Assembly (NCBI GenBank): GCA_026225415.1
Contig: JAMFSS010000004.1
Location: 45,102-109,101 of the forward strand
Length of the DNA: 64,000 nucleotides
DNA from: Alphaproteobacteria bacterium
GTDB taxonomy: Bacteria; Pseudomonadota; Alphaproteobacteria; UBA9219
Direction: 5' to 3'
This document shows, piece after piece, positions 54,827-63,886 of the stretch (the first letter of the stretch is position 1; each line of letters begins with the position of its first letter). The notes beneath the pieces were generated by a model. The model saw nothing but the letters and a program-made list of their open reading frames with translations, made no database searches and was not told the origin of the DNA. A program made the translations under genes and the position numbers.

Positions 54827-55459
54827 ATGGCTATTACTTTGCATATCGGCGATTTGCCGGCGACTGTTTCCTTTGGCGATTGCGTCGCCGTCGATACGGA
54901 ATCAATGGGTCTGAATTGGGACCGCGACCGTTTGTGTCTGGTGCAGTTGTCGTCCGGCGACGGCAACGCCCATCTGGTGCAATTCAAGGCCGGCGATTTC
55001 AGCGCGCCGCATTTGAAAAAACTGATGACTGACCCCAAAGTCACCAAACTGTTCCATTATGCCCGCGCTGATCTGACCACAATTATGAAGTATCTGGGCG
55101 TGATGCCGGCGCCGGTTTATTGCACCAAAATTGCCTCCGTTCTTGTGCGCACTTTTTCCGACCGGCATGGGTTGAAGGATTTGACCCGCGATTTGATCGG
55201 CATCGATCTGTCGAAGGAACAGCAAACTTCCGATTGGGGTGCGCCTACTCTGTCGCACGATCAGATGACCTATGCCGCTTCGGATGTTTTGCATCTGCAC
55301 AAGCTTAAGGCCGTATTGGATACCAGGCTGGCGCGGGAAAACCGCGCCGAACTGGCGCGTAAAATCATGGATTTCCTGCCGGTTCGTTCCGAACTGGATC
55401 TGGCCGGATGGCGGGATATTGATATTTTCTCGCATAAACCGACCCGCAAACCGGATTAA
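54827..55459 (+). CDS. RNase D-like 3'-5' exonuclease
   Basis: A 210-residue DEDD-family nuclease. Exo I is VAVDTESMGLN (D, E), Exo II is FHYARADLTTI, and Exo III is YAASDVLHLHKL. It consists of the catalytic domain only, without the HRDC domains of E. coli RNase D, as is common in alphaproteobacteria. It trims 3' ends of tRNA precursors or other RNAs. The start at 54827 (MAITLHIGDL) fits homologs; three codons more are open upstream. It leads the run to lptC-lptA-lptB. Confidence 0.9.
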   Translation: MAITLHIGDLPATVSFGDCVAVDTESMGLNWDRDRLCLVQLSSGDGNAHLVQFKAGDFSAPHLKKLMTDPKVTKLFHYARADLTTIMKYLGVMPAPVYCTKIASVLVRTFSDRHGLKDLTRDLIGIDLSKEQQTSDWGAPTLSHDQMTYAASDVLHLHKLKAVLDTRLARENRAELARKIMDFLPVRSELDLAGWRDIDIFSHKPTRKPD

Positions 55460-55498
55460 TATACTGATTTTCGCCGCATTTATGGCTAGAATCGCGGC

Positions 55499-56182
55499 AT
55501 GAACACGCCCCACCCACCCAGCCGGCTGGATTTTATCCGCCCGCGCGAGACAAAACGCATCCAGCGCGCGCGCGAAGGACGTATGGCGCAGTTCATCCAT
55601 AAATTGCGGGTGTGGCTGCCGGTATCGGCGATCGTGGTGATTTTTTTGCTGTTCCTGTGGCCGGTCTTGCGCCCCACTTTCAACATGAAGAATTTCACCA
55701 AAAACATCCCCGATCTGGTGATCGATAATCTTCATTACACCGGCACCGATAATAAGAACGAACCCTATTCCTTGCTGGCGGCACAGGCGACGCGCCCATC
55801 CGATCTGCATGGCATCTATGATCTGACCAAACCCGAAGGCGAAATAACATTGACCAGTGGCGCATGGTTGGACGGTAAATCAGATTTTGGGCGTTATGAC
55901 GAAACCAACCATCAGTTGTGGCTGGGCGGCAATGTGCGGATTTTCCATGACAAGGGATATGAAGTAACGACCGACGAAGCACAGGTTAATTTAAACAATG
56001 ACGATGCGTGGGGCGACAAAGCCGTGCTCATTCAAGGGGGTTTCGGCACTATTCGCGGTATTGGTTTCCGCTTTCTGGATGGGGGGCATGAGATTGTTAT
56101 CAATGGCCCCGCCAAGGCGGTGTTGAGTTTGCATGGGGGGCAAGCTTCTGATAAACCCGTTGTCCCAGCTTCACAGGAATAA
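55499..56182 (+). CDS. lptC: LPS export protein LptC
   Basis: A 227-residue inner-membrane-anchored protein. One helix (about residues 39-59, LPVSAIVVIFLLFLWPVLRP) follows a basic N-terminus, and a beta-jellyroll periplasmic domain contains EPYSLLAAQATRPSDLHGIY and NHQLWLGGNVRIFHDKGYEV. It links the LptBFG transporter to LptA. The order rnd-like - lptC - lptA - lptB is typical of this class. lptA follows after 3 bases. Confidence 0.88.
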   Translation: MNTPHPPSRLDFIRPRETKRIQRAREGRMAQFIHKLRVWLPVSAIVVIFLLFLWPVLRPTFNMKNFTKNIPDLVIDNLHYTGTDNKNEPYSLLAAQATRPSDLHGIYDLTKPEGEITLTSGAWLDGKSDFGRYDETNHQLWLGGNVRIFHDKGYEVTTDEAQVNLNNDDAWGDKAVLIQGGFGTIRGIGFRFLDGGHEIVINGPAKAVLSLHGGQASDKPVVPASQE

Positions 56183-56185
56183 TTA

Positions 56186-57094
56186 ATGCGTTTCGCGCCG
56201 ATCTTTTTGGGTGTTTGTTTGACTTTGGGCAGCATTGCGCTGGCCGAAGCCAAAAACGCGCCTGTTGATCCGAATGCGCCGCCTGTCAGCTCGCAAATTG
56301 AAATTACCGCCGACCAGACATTGGAATGGTATCAGGACAAAAATATCTATGTCGCGCGCGGCAATGCCAAAGCGGTGCGCGGCGATACGACGGTAACGGC
56401 GGATTTGCTGTCGGCACATCAACGCGAGAAAAAAGCCGGCGAAGTCAAATCGGCTGAAAATAAATCCAACCAATCGGGCGATATGGATAAAATGACTGCC
56501 GAGGGTAATGTCGTTATCACCAAACCCAATGCGCGTATTACGGGCGATCATGCGGTGGATGATGTGGATGGCCACGCGATTGTCGTAACCGGCAATAATC
56601 TACGTTATGAAACGGACAAACAGGTCGTGACCGCCCGCGACAGTCTGGAATATTATGATGACAAGAAAATCGCCGTGGCGCGTGGGCATGCAATTGCGGT
56701 GAAAGGCGATCGGCATGTGGAAGGCGATGTGTTGACTGCTGAATTCCGTGCCCAACCGAATGGCGTTGATCAGATGTATAAAATGACCGCGATAGGCAAT
56801 GTGACGGTGATCACCAAAAACGATGTGACGCGCGGCGACAAGGCCGTTTACAATGCCGCAGGCGATGTCGCGGTGATAACGGGCCATGTACGTATTACCC
56901 GCGCCGATGGCACCGAATTGACCGGCGATGTCGGCGAAAGCGATTTCGCCAATAACCAAAGCCGTTTAATGAATGATGGGTCGGGGCGCGTCCGCGCCTT
57001 GCTGCCCGCCAAATCGGGCACGCCAAAGGCCGGTAAAACCAGCGCAAACACGGTTGTCCCTGCGCCCGCGACGACAGGGGAGGGGACACCGTGA
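56186..57094 (+). CDS. lptA: LPS transport periplasmic protein LptA
   Basis: A 302-residue protein with a signal peptide (cleavage near ALAEA) and two tandem OstA/LptA-type beta domains, e.g. YVARGNAKAVRGDTTVTADL and AVARGHAIAVKGDRHVEGDV, each with the repeated phrase KMTA-GNV. It forms the bridge that carries LPS across the periplasm. It is longer than E. coli LptA (185 residues) because the domain is partly duplicated. The stop overlaps the lptB start. The C-terminal tail is Ala/Thr/Pro-rich and its codons share 14 bases with the repeat in the TolC-like gene. Confidence 0.9.
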   Translation: MRFAPIFLGVCLTLGSIALAEAKNAPVDPNAPPVSSQIEITADQTLEWYQDKNIYVARGNAKAVRGDTTVTADLLSAHQREKKAGEVKSAENKSNQSGDMDKMTAEGNVVITKPNARITGDHAVDDVDGHAIVVTGNNLRYETDKQVVTARDSLEYYDDKKIAVARGHAIAVKGDRHVEGDVLTAEFRAQPNGVDQMYKMTAIGNVTVITKNDVTRGDKAVYNAAGDVAVITGHVRITRADGTELTGDVGESDFANNQSRLMNDGSGRVRALLPAKSGTPKAGKTSANTVVPAPATTGEGTP

Positions 57095-57879
57095 GAAAAA
57101 CAGGAAAAGTGGTTCCCATCAAACCTGAACAGAAAATTGCGCGTCAGGCGGTGCCGGGCAAGGGCTTATCGGTTGAACATTTGGGTAAACGTTATAAGAA
57201 ACGCCCCGTTGTTCATGATGTCAGTTTTTCTTTGCAACGCGGCGAAGTCGTCGGCTTGCTGGGCCCGAACGGTGCGGGTAAAACCACATGTTTTTATCTG
57301 GTGACCGGATTGGTCAAACCCGATATCGGCAAAATTTCTTTGGATGGTTTGGATGTCACCAATTTTCCCATGTATCGCCGCGCGCGGTTAGGGCTTGGTT
57401 ACTTGCCGCAAGAATCCTCCATCTTCCGCGGCTTGACCGTCGAAGAAAATATTCGCGCCGTGTTGGAAGTGATCGAACAGGATCACGATACGCGCGAAAG
57501 AATGTTGAATGAATTGCTGGCCGAATTCGGCATCACCCATTTGCGTCAGGCGCCTTCCATTGCCTTGTCCGGGGGGGAACGCCGTCGGTTGGAAATTGCC
57601 CGCGCTTTGGCCTCGCAACCGCATTTCGTTTTGCTCGATGAACCCTTTGCCGGTATTGATCCGATTGCGCTCGGCGATATCCGCGATCTGGTCGTGCATT
57701 TGCGCGAACGCGGTATTGGCGTTTTGATCACCGACCATAATGTCCGCGCCACGCTCGAGATTGTTGACCGCGCCTATATCATCCATGATGGGCGCGTTTT
57801 GATGCAGGGTACGCCCCAGCAAATCATTGAAAATGCTGATGTTCGTCGCGTCTATCTGGGCGACGAGTTCAAAATGTAG
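57091..57879 (+). CDS. lptB: LPS export ABC transporter ATPase LptB
   Basis: A 262-residue ABC ATPase. Walker A is LLGPNGAGKTTCFYLVTGL, the Q-loop region is YLPQESSIFRGLTVEEN, the signature LSGGERRRLEIARALA is followed by the Walker B LLDEPFAGIDPIA, and the H-loop is LITDHNV. It powers LPS extraction. The GTG start overlaps the lptA stop by 4 bases. Many alphaproteobacteria have rpoN next; here an unknown gene and a GNAT gene follow instead. Confidence 0.94.
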   Translation: MRKTGKVVPIKPEQKIARQAVPGKGLSVEHLGKRYKKRPVVHDVSFSLQRGEVVGLLGPNGAGKTTCFYLVTGLVKPDIGKISLDGLDVTNFPMYRRARLGLGYLPQESSIFRGLTVEENIRAVLEVIEQDHDTRERMLNELLAEFGITHLRQAPSIALSGGERRRLEIARALASQPHFVLLDEPFAGIDPIALGDIRDLVVHLRERGIGVLITDHNVRATLEIVDRAYIIHDGRVLMQGTPQQIIENADVRRVYLGDEFKM

Positions 57880-57910
57880 GTTATTGCGGCCTTATTCCGG
57901 CCCAATTATT

Positions 57911-58387
57911 ATGCTGTTGTTACATGGTTCTGGGGACGACATTCAGGGGATGGGCGATATGCATGCAACTGCTGACGTTACGGAATTAAGTGCCTTATCA
58001 GCGCGCGAACTCGCGCTTAGGGCCGCCATCACGATAACCACGCCTATGTTGTCGAGATTGGACAGGCTTTCATCCCTTGCCAGCATTGCCAGTGAAATTG
58101 AATCCAGGTTGCCTCAATCCCCGCATTTGGGACGCGTTCAATTCATTATTGCGGATCAATTGCTGACGACACAAAATGAAGAAAGCGATCCTTTGCGGGC
58201 TCGTTTCAGGGATGTGGCCATAGGGTTGCTGGAACATTTAAGGGTAGCGGGACCGGATACGGAATGGGGCAACGATGCGCGCAAAAAGTTAAAAGCTGCG
58301 CCGCATCAACTGGAACCCATGCGGCAAATCTCTCCGGATACGGCGGCGACTTTTATCAAAAGTATGGTTAATAAGTGGGTGATTTAG
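57911..58387 (+). CDS. Hypothetical protein after lptB
   Basis: A protein of up to 158 residues, not recognised. It is soluble and mostly helical in appearance (ALSARELALRAAITITTPML, IASEIESRLPQSPHLGRVQF), without signal or membrane segment. The start is uncertain: ATG 57911 has no ribosome site, whereas ATG 57950 or 57959 lies next to an AGGGGA sequence. It follows lptB closely and may belong to the same transcript. Confidence 0.55.
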   Translation: MLLLHGSGDDIQGMGDMHATADVTELSALSARELALRAAITITTPMLSRLDRLSSLASIASEIESRLPQSPHLGRVQFIIADQLLTTQNEESDPLRARFRDVAIGLLEHLRVAGPDTEWGNDARKKLKAAPHQLEPMRQISPDTAATFIKSMVNKWVI

Positions 58388-58448
58388 TTATTTACTTTCA
58401 CCCGTTTCGGTTAAACTGCTGCGGGCATACAGAATTAAAACGGATGAA

Positions 58449-59219
58449 ATGAAAGAATATATCCTTCCTAAAACAGGCCATGCGGCGCGGATGACTATTT
58501 TATCCGACACCGACATGAATGATGTGCTGGCGCTGCAGGAAGCGACACGCAACGCATTGCCGGCAGACAAAAAAATGTTCGTGTTGCCGCAACCTGTGTC
58601 CTATTTCCAAAATCTTCTGACCCGCGCGACCGGCCTTATGGTCGGCATCCGTACCGATGGTATTTTAATCGCGCAAATGGCGTTGATGGGGCCCATGGAA
58701 TTGCGCGAAGCGATTGCGCTTAAACTGATCACCAACAACGATATATTGTTTCCCCATGCTGCGCTTACCGATAATGTGGTGATTTTCAAAAGCATGGCGG
58801 TGCATCCCGACTGGCGTGGCAATGAATTGGCGCACCACATGATCGGCTTTGCGGCCGATCTGCCCTTTACCCGCGTGGCCGATCACGCCTTTGCGCAAAT
58901 CTCGGTGGGGAATAAACGCAGCTGGGATTCATTCGCGCGTAACGGTTTTGCTATTGTGGCGGCGGGTTATGACCCGAAAGACGGCCAACCGCGTTTTGTT
59001 TTCCAAAAACCTAATTTCGGTTTTGATCTGGCTGCCGAAGCCAGTGCCGATGATGTCGACCCCATCGGTGATTTTCTCGCCATTGTCGCGTTGACGCAAC
59101 GCGATGCGTTGGTGGGCGTTTACGAAGCGGGTAATGACGGCAAGCTGGTCTTCACGCGTAATGAAGGCGAAATCGGCGTGATGCCGACCGTTGCCCGGTT
59201 GCGCGCTTTGGCGATATAA
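58449..59219 (+). CDS. GNAT-family N-acetyltransferase-like protein
   Basis: A 256-residue protein. The acetyl-CoA motif region is VIFKSMAVHPDWRGNELAHH followed by MIGFAADL, with RGNELA in place of the usual Q/R-x-x-G-x-G/A, and AFAQISVGNKRSWDSFARNGF gives the second half of the fold. The substrate is unknown. About 60 C-terminal residues (SADDVDPIGDFLAIVALTQR...) form an extension. It is convergent with the yqaA-like gene, 9 bases apart. Confidence 0.75.
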   Translation: MKEYILPKTGHAARMTILSDTDMNDVLALQEATRNALPADKKMFVLPQPVSYFQNLLTRATGLMVGIRTDGILIAQMALMGPMELREAIALKLITNNDILFPHAALTDNVVIFKSMAVHPDWRGNELAHHMIGFAADLPFTRVADHAFAQISVGNKRSWDSFARNGFAIVAAGYDPKDGQPRFVFQKPNFGFDLAAEASADDVDPIGDFLAIVALTQRDALVGVYEAGNDGKLVFTRNEGEIGVMPTVARLRALAI

Positions 59220-59228
59220 GCCGCCCCC

Positions 59229-59804
59229 TTATCTCAGCACGACCCAAAATCCCGCAATAATCGCTAGCAACACCGTCAACGCAACCCATGTCAGGTATTT
59301 TTCGATAAATACCTTGATGGGTTCGCCAAATTTGCGCACCAAAGCTGCGATAAGAAAAAACCGGAAACCGCGCGTGATGATCGACGCGATGACAAACATC
59401 ACAATGCTCAGCCCCGCAACGCCGCTGGCGATCGTCACAAGCTTGAACGGAATGGGTGTCAGGCCTTTGCCGATAATAATCCACACGCCCCATTTATTGA
59501 ATTCGTCATGGAAAGTCTGAAAGGCGTTTTGCAGATGATAGGTTTCAACAATCCATTGCCCCAAGGTCGCCATCGCCAACGCGCCGATACCATAACCGAT
59601 CAGTCCGCCCAGCACAGAACCTGCGGTGCAGATGCCGGCAAAACGCCATGCCTTTTTCGGCTGTGCCACCGCCATCGGCAATAACAAAATATCGGGCGGC
59701 AAGGGAAATACCGATGCTTCGGCCATGGCCATCGCGAACAAAATCCATTCGGCATAGGGTTTCTCGGCCTGGCGAAGAATCCAATTATATAATTTACGGA
59801 GCAT
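59229..59804 (-). CDS. YqaA-family (DedA/VTT-domain) membrane protein
   Basis: A 191-residue protein with four to five hydrophobic helices. EASVFPLPPDILLLPMAVAQ near the N-terminus and IIIGKGLTPIPFKLVTIASG in the middle are the VTT/SNARE-associated family marks, as in YqaA. Relatives act in membrane homeostasis and lipid scrambling; the role here is inferred. It starts directly at the end of the first livK-type gene, so it is probably the last gene of the branched-chain amino-acid operon. Confidence 0.85.
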   Translation of the reverse strand: MLRKLYNWILRQAEKPYAEWILFAMAMAEASVFPLPPDILLLPMAVAQPKKAWRFAGICTAGSVLGGLIGYGIGALAMATLGQWIVETYHLQNAFQTFHDEFNKWGVWIIIGKGLTPIPFKLVTIASGVAGLSIVMFVIASIITRGFRFFLIAALVRKFGEPIKVFIEKYLTWVALTVLLAIIAGFWVVLR

Positions 59805-60902
59805 TTATTTTTCTTTCACAGGGGTGTAATCGCCTTTGGACCATACATACAAAATATAGTCGGGATCTGTTACATCACCTTTGGCATCAAAGGCAACATC
59901 GCCGATGACGGTTTGGTATTTGCCTTGATGCAACGCGGATGCTGCTTTGGTGACGTTAACTGCCCCAGCCTGTGTAATGGCATCGGCGAGTACTTGCACC
60001 GCAGCATAAGAATAAAGCGTCAAACCTTCCGGCTCAAACCCTTTGCCGCGAATACGCGCCACCGCGTCTGTGGCTTGGGGCAGGCTGCGCGGATCGGGGT
60101 TGAAACTCATCATGGCGCCTTCTCCGGCGGCACCGGTAATCGACCAGAATTCACGTGTGGTCAGATCATCATCGCCGATAAATAAAGCCGTCACACCCGC
60201 ATCGCGCATTTGCCGCACGATTAAACCCGCTTCGGTGTGATAGCCGCCGAAAAACACCACCGACACGGCGTTTTCTTTGAGCTTGGCGATTAATGATGCG
60301 TAATCGCGCTCGCCACGCGTTATCGACCAACGCATTTTTTCCGTGATGCCGCCTTTGTTCAAACCGCGTTTGACTTCTTCGGCAATGCCGTGGCCATAGG
60401 CGGTTTTGTCATCGACAATCGCGATGTTGGCGGTTTTGTTGTGCGCCAGAATATAATCGGCAATCGCTTTGCCTTGTTGGTCATCGCGGCCACAGGTGCG
60501 GAACACGGTGTTTAAACCTTGTTCCGTTAATTGCGGATTGGTGGCGGAAGGCGATATCATAATCACGCCTTCCTCATTGAAAATTTTGGATGCCGGAATG
60601 GCGGTACCGGAACAGGTGGGGCCGATAACCGCAAACACACTGCCATCGCCCAATTCATTGGCGACGGCTACGCCCTGTTTCGGGTCGCACGCATCATCTT
60701 TAATTAATAATTTAAGTTGCTGACCCAACACGCCGCCTTTGGCATTAATCGCATCAACGGCGGCCTGTGCGCCATTTTGTAATTGTTCGCCCGATGTCGC
60801 GTCCTGCCCCGTAATCGATCCTTGCGCGACGATGGTGATGTCGGCATGCGCGGGCAGGGTGGTGAGCAAGAGCGTGGCAAAAACAAGCGCGGATTTTTTC
60901 AT
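59805..60902 (-). CDS. Branched-chain amino-acid-type ABC binding protein, copy 1
   Basis: A 365-residue periplasmic binding protein. The signal peptide MKKSALVFATLLLTTLPAHA is followed by DITIVAQGSITGQDATSGEQ, then DDACDPKQGVAVANELG, VIGPTCSGTAIPASKIFNEE, and IVDDKTAYGHGIAEEVKRGL, all typical LivK/LivJ regions. It is closely related to the neighbouring copy but differs at many positions, so the specificity may differ. The ATG at 60902 lies just after the copy 2 stop. Confidence 0.9.
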   Translation of the reverse strand: MKKSALVFATLLLTTLPAHADITIVAQGSITGQDATSGEQLQNGAQAAVDAINAKGGVLGQQLKLLIKDDACDPKQGVAVANELGDGSVFAVIGPTCSGTAIPASKIFNEEGVIMISPSATNPQLTEQGLNTVFRTCGRDDQQGKAIADYILAHNKTANIAIVDDKTAYGHGIAEEVKRGLNKGGITEKMRWSITRGERDYASLIAKLKENAVSVVFFGGYHTEAGLIVRQMRDAGVTALFIGDDDLTTREFWSITGAAGEGAMMSFNPDPRSLPQATDAVARIRGKGFEPEGLTLYSYAAVQVLADAITQAGAVNVTKAASALHQGKYQTVIGDVAFDAKGDVTDPDYILYVWSKGDYTPVKEK

Positions 60903-60903
60903 C

Positions 60904-61992
60904 TTAATTCCCAATCTCGGAATAGGTGCCCTTGTGCCATTGATACATCGAGAAAGCTGGCTTGGTCATATCGCCTTTGGTATCATAAAGGATGTTGCCG
61001 ATAACGGTTGGCACAGGTTTATCGCGCAACGCATCCGCCGCCTTGGTCGGATTTTGTCCGGCGCGCTTGATGGCTTCAGCCACCACTTGCAACGCGGCAT
61101 AGGCGTTAAGCGTGTAGCCTTCCGGCTCAAATCCAGATTTGCGCAATTCTTCCAACGCGGATTTCGCTTCCGGTAATTTGCGCGGATCGGCACCACAGCT
61201 CATCAATACGCCATCGCCATCCTCGCCCGTCACCGACCAGAATTGGTTGGTAAAAATGGCATCGCCACCGATAATTTGAATATCGGCTTTTTGTGCCTTT
61301 AATTGCCGCACGACTAATCCGGTTTCGGTGGAATAACCGGCAACGAAAGCCACCTGAATCCCGTTTTGTTTAAATTTGGTGATCAGTGATGAAAAATCGC
61401 GGTCGCCCTGATTAAAAGATTCGAACAGGGTTTCGTGGAAACCGGCTTTGGCAAAGCTGGATTGAATTTGGTCGACAATGCCGCGACCCCATGCCGATTT
61501 ATCATTCACCAGCGCAATTTTTTTATCGCGGTAATGTTTCAACATGTAATCGCCGATAAACGCGCCTTGTTGATCGTCGCGGCCATAGGTGCGGAAAATG
61601 GTTTTAAAACCGGGGTCGGTCAGCGCGGGATTGCTGGAAATGGGAGTGACCATAAAAATCTGTTCTTCGTTATAGACTTTGGATGCCGGTATCGAGGCGC
61701 CCGAACAGGCGTGCCCCACCACAAATTTAATGCCCTGGCTCGCCATTTTATTGGCGACGGTAACAGCCTGTTTCGGGTCGCATGCATCATCGGCAAATTG
61801 CAGAATGATCTTTTCACCATTAATGCCGCCTGCAGCGTTGATGTCAGATGCGGCTTGCGTCACGCCATGTTTCAACTGTTCGCCCAGAAACGCATTTTCG
61901 CCGCTAAAGGAACCGGCAACGCCAACGGTGATATCGGCATAGGCGGGGGATGTAGCCAAAAGCAACAATAGGGCGGGGATTATTTTCTTCAT
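60904..61992 (-). CDS. Branched-chain amino-acid-type ABC binding protein, copy 2
   Basis: A 362-residue paralog of the preceding protein. The signal peptide MKKIIPALLLLLATSPAYA precedes DITVGVAGSFSGENAFLGEQ, DDACDPKQAVTVANKMASQG, VVGHACSGASIPASKVYNEE and LVNDKSAWGRGIVDQIQSSF. It overlaps the livF stop by 4 bases. Two binding proteins in one operon suggest a broadened substrate range. Confidence 0.9.
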   Translation of the reverse strand: MKKIIPALLLLLATSPAYADITVGVAGSFSGENAFLGEQLKHGVTQAASDINAAGGINGEKIILQFADDACDPKQAVTVANKMASQGIKFVVGHACSGASIPASKVYNEEQIFMVTPISSNPALTDPGFKTIFRTYGRDDQQGAFIGDYMLKHYRDKKIALVNDKSAWGRGIVDQIQSSFAKAGFHETLFESFNQGDRDFSSLITKFKQNGIQVAFVAGYSTETGLVVRQLKAQKADIQIIGGDAIFTNQFWSVTGEDGDGVLMSCGADPRKLPEAKSALEELRKSGFEPEGYTLNAYAALQVVAEAIKRAGQNPTKAADALRDKPVPTVIGNILYDTKGDMTKPAFSMYQWHKGTYSEIGN

Positions 61993-62699
61993 GCAGCACC
62001 TTCCAAATAGGCCGCGCGGATTTCGGGGTTATCGTGCAATTCCGCGCCTGTGCCCGATAAGGTAACCTGACCGCCGACCAGAACATAGCCGCGATGTGCC
62101 AGACGCAACGCCAGATGCGCATTTTGTTCGACCAAAAAAATGGTCAAACCTTCGCGTTTGTTCAGTTCTTGCAGCGTTGTAAAAATTTGTTTGATGATCA
62201 AAGGTGCAAGGCCCAGCGAAGGTTCATCCAGCAATAGCAATTTAGGGCGTGACATAAGCGCGCGGCCAATCGCCAGCATTTGTTGTTCGCCGCCCGATAA
62301 AGTGCCGCCGCGTTGGCCAGACCGTTCTTTCAAACGGGGAAACAGTGTGTAAATTTTTTCGATGTCTTGCGCAAAAAACGCGCCACCGTTTGGTAACGCC
62401 CCCAATTGCAAATTTTCAAATACTGTCATGCGCGGAAAAATGCGCCGTCCTTCGGGAACCAGCGCGATGCCGCGCTGCACGATATTATCTGTTGGCAGAG
62501 CAGTGATATTTTCGCCGTTAAATAAAACCTGGCCACCAGCGGCGTTGGGTTGGCCGCAAATCGTCATCATTAATGTGGTTTTACCTGCGCCGTTGGAGCC
62601 GATCAGCGCGACAATTTCGCCGGTACGCGCTTCCAGCGATACGCCGCGCAGGGCTTCGACAACGCCGTAACGGGCTTGAATGTTTTCTAATCTAAGCAA
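61989..62699 (-). CDS. livF: High-affinity branched-chain amino-acid transport ATPase LivF
   Basis: A 236-residue ABC ATPase. Walker A LIGSNGAGKTTLMMTICGQP, signature LSGGEQQMLAIGRALMSRPK, Walker B LLLLDEPSLGLAPLIIKQIF and the H-loop FLVEQNAHLAL are as in LivF. It overlaps the livG stop by 8 bases. Confidence 0.93.
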   Translation of the reverse strand: MLRLENIQARYGVVEALRGVSLEARTGEIVALIGSNGAGKTTLMMTICGQPNAAGGQVLFNGENITALPTDNIVQRGIALVPEGRRIFPRMTVFENLQLGALPNGGAFFAQDIEKIYTLFPRLKERSGQRGGTLSGGEQQMLAIGRALMSRPKLLLLDEPSLGLAPLIIKQIFTTLQELNKREGLTIFLVEQNAHLALRLAHRGYVLVGGQVTLSGTGAELHDNPEIRAAYLEGAA

Positions 62700-63507
62700 C
62701 TTCGGGCTCTCCTAAATAGGCGCGAATAACGGCGGGATCACTGCGCACTTCTTGTGGCGTGCCGGATGCGATGCGTTTGCCGTAATCCAGAACCACAACG
62801 CGGTCGGAAATTTCCATCACCACATTCATGTTATGTTCGATTAATAAAATGCCGATATGCACTTCATCACGGATGCGCGCGATGGCTTTGCGCAGTGCAA
62901 TGGATTCAGACGGGTTTAATCCGGCGGCCGGTTCATCTAAACACAATAACAAAGGATCGGTGCACATGGCGCGTGCAATTTCCAACCGCCGTTGCATGCC
63001 ATAGGGTAATTCGCCCGCCAATTTATTGGCAGCTTTGGCCAGCATGAGTCTGTCCAACCACAAACGCGCTTTTTCAATCGCGTCTTTTTCCGCGCGGCGA
63101 TAATGGGGTAAGCCCAGCAATGCACCAAAGCTGTAACCTGACGCATGCATCAAGTGGCGATGTTCGGCGACCAGAACATTTTCCAATACCGTCATAGTGG
63201 GGAATAGGCGGATATTTTGAAAGGTGCGCGCAATACCCAACCGCGTCGTTTTATGGGCGGGTAATCCTGCCAAGGCTTGCGGCTTGCCTTCGCGGTACAG
63301 GGTCAACGCGCCCGATGTCGGCCGGTAAAACCCTGTCAGGCAATTGAACAAGGTAGTTTTGCCCGCGCCGTTGGGGCCGATGATGGCAGTAACTTGTTTA
63401 TCCATCGCCTGAAACGATACGGCATCGACAGCGGTAAGGCCGCCAAAACGCATGGTCAGCCGGTCAACATCCAGCAAAACAGGGGAAGGGGGCGCGGAAG
63501 GGGGCAT
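62692..63507 (-). CDS. livG: High-affinity branched-chain amino-acid transport ATPase LivG
   Basis: A 271-residue ABC ATPase. MRFGGLTAVDAVSF is followed by Walker A IIGPNGAGKTTLFNCLTGFY, the FQNIRLFPTMTVLENVLVAE stretch, the family-specific insert YSFGALLGLPHYRRAEKDAI, MQRRLEIARAMCTDPLLLCL, the Walker B DEPAAGLNPSE, and the H-loop LIEHNMNVVMEISDRVVVLD. It is the first gene of the visible operon. The permeases livH and livM, which often precede it, are not in the 490 bases upstream. Confidence 0.93.
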   Translation of the reverse strand: MPPSAPPSPVLLDVDRLTMRFGGLTAVDAVSFQAMDKQVTAIIGPNGAGKTTLFNCLTGFYRPTSGALTLYREGKPQALAGLPAHKTTRLGIARTFQNIRLFPTMTVLENVLVAEHRHLMHASGYSFGALLGLPHYRRAEKDAIEKARLWLDRLMLAKAANKLAGELPYGMQRRLEIARAMCTDPLLLCLDEPAAGLNPSESIALRKAIARIRDEVHIGILLIEHNMNVVMEISDRVVVLDYGKRIASGTPQEVRSDPAVIRAYLGEPEVA

Positions 63508-63585
63508 GGGGCGTTTGAAAAACCGGAGAGAAGCCGACGGACACAGCGAAAGATAGCTTTTAAACCTGTCCGCGCCAACTAGCTA

Positions 63586-63591
63586 TATTAT
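63586..63591 (-). promoter_or_regulatory. Possible -10 element before livG
   Basis: The minus strand reads TATAAT about 80 bases before the livG ATG. No good -35 hexamer is seen at 17 bases, so this is a weak call. Confidence 0.3.
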
Positions 63592-63886
63592 AGGGTGTGT
63601 GTGGAGGCTTGTTGGCTCCCGCGTAAAACAACGGCGTTGTTCAATGAGGGGAGCAAAAATATAAACGAATGTTTGGATCATGACGCGGGCTTTTTTTACT
63701 GTTTGTTTTTCTGTCGCTTATGTGGCGTTTGTGGCTTTGTTAAGGGGTGGTTTTATTTATTTATGGGGTTTGCAGCTGATTTACAGCTGACAGGTATCTA
63801 AGAATTCGTCAGGTAGTCGGGGCAGGGGGGAGGTTCATAATAGGTTCTATGGCTTAAGGATAAGGCTGTGCTTAATTAAGCGATAT
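63592..63886. other. Gene-poor stretch upstream of livG
   Basis: About 300 bases with irregular composition. A 68-codon plus-strand frame (GTG at 63595) with many Cys and Phe residues lacks a good ribosome site and has no protein-like composition. Nothing else recognisable. Confidence 0.3.

Noticed and set aside
63595..63801. 68-codon plus-strand frame upstream of livG
   Set aside because: Cys/Phe-rich random-looking composition, GTG start, no ribosome site.
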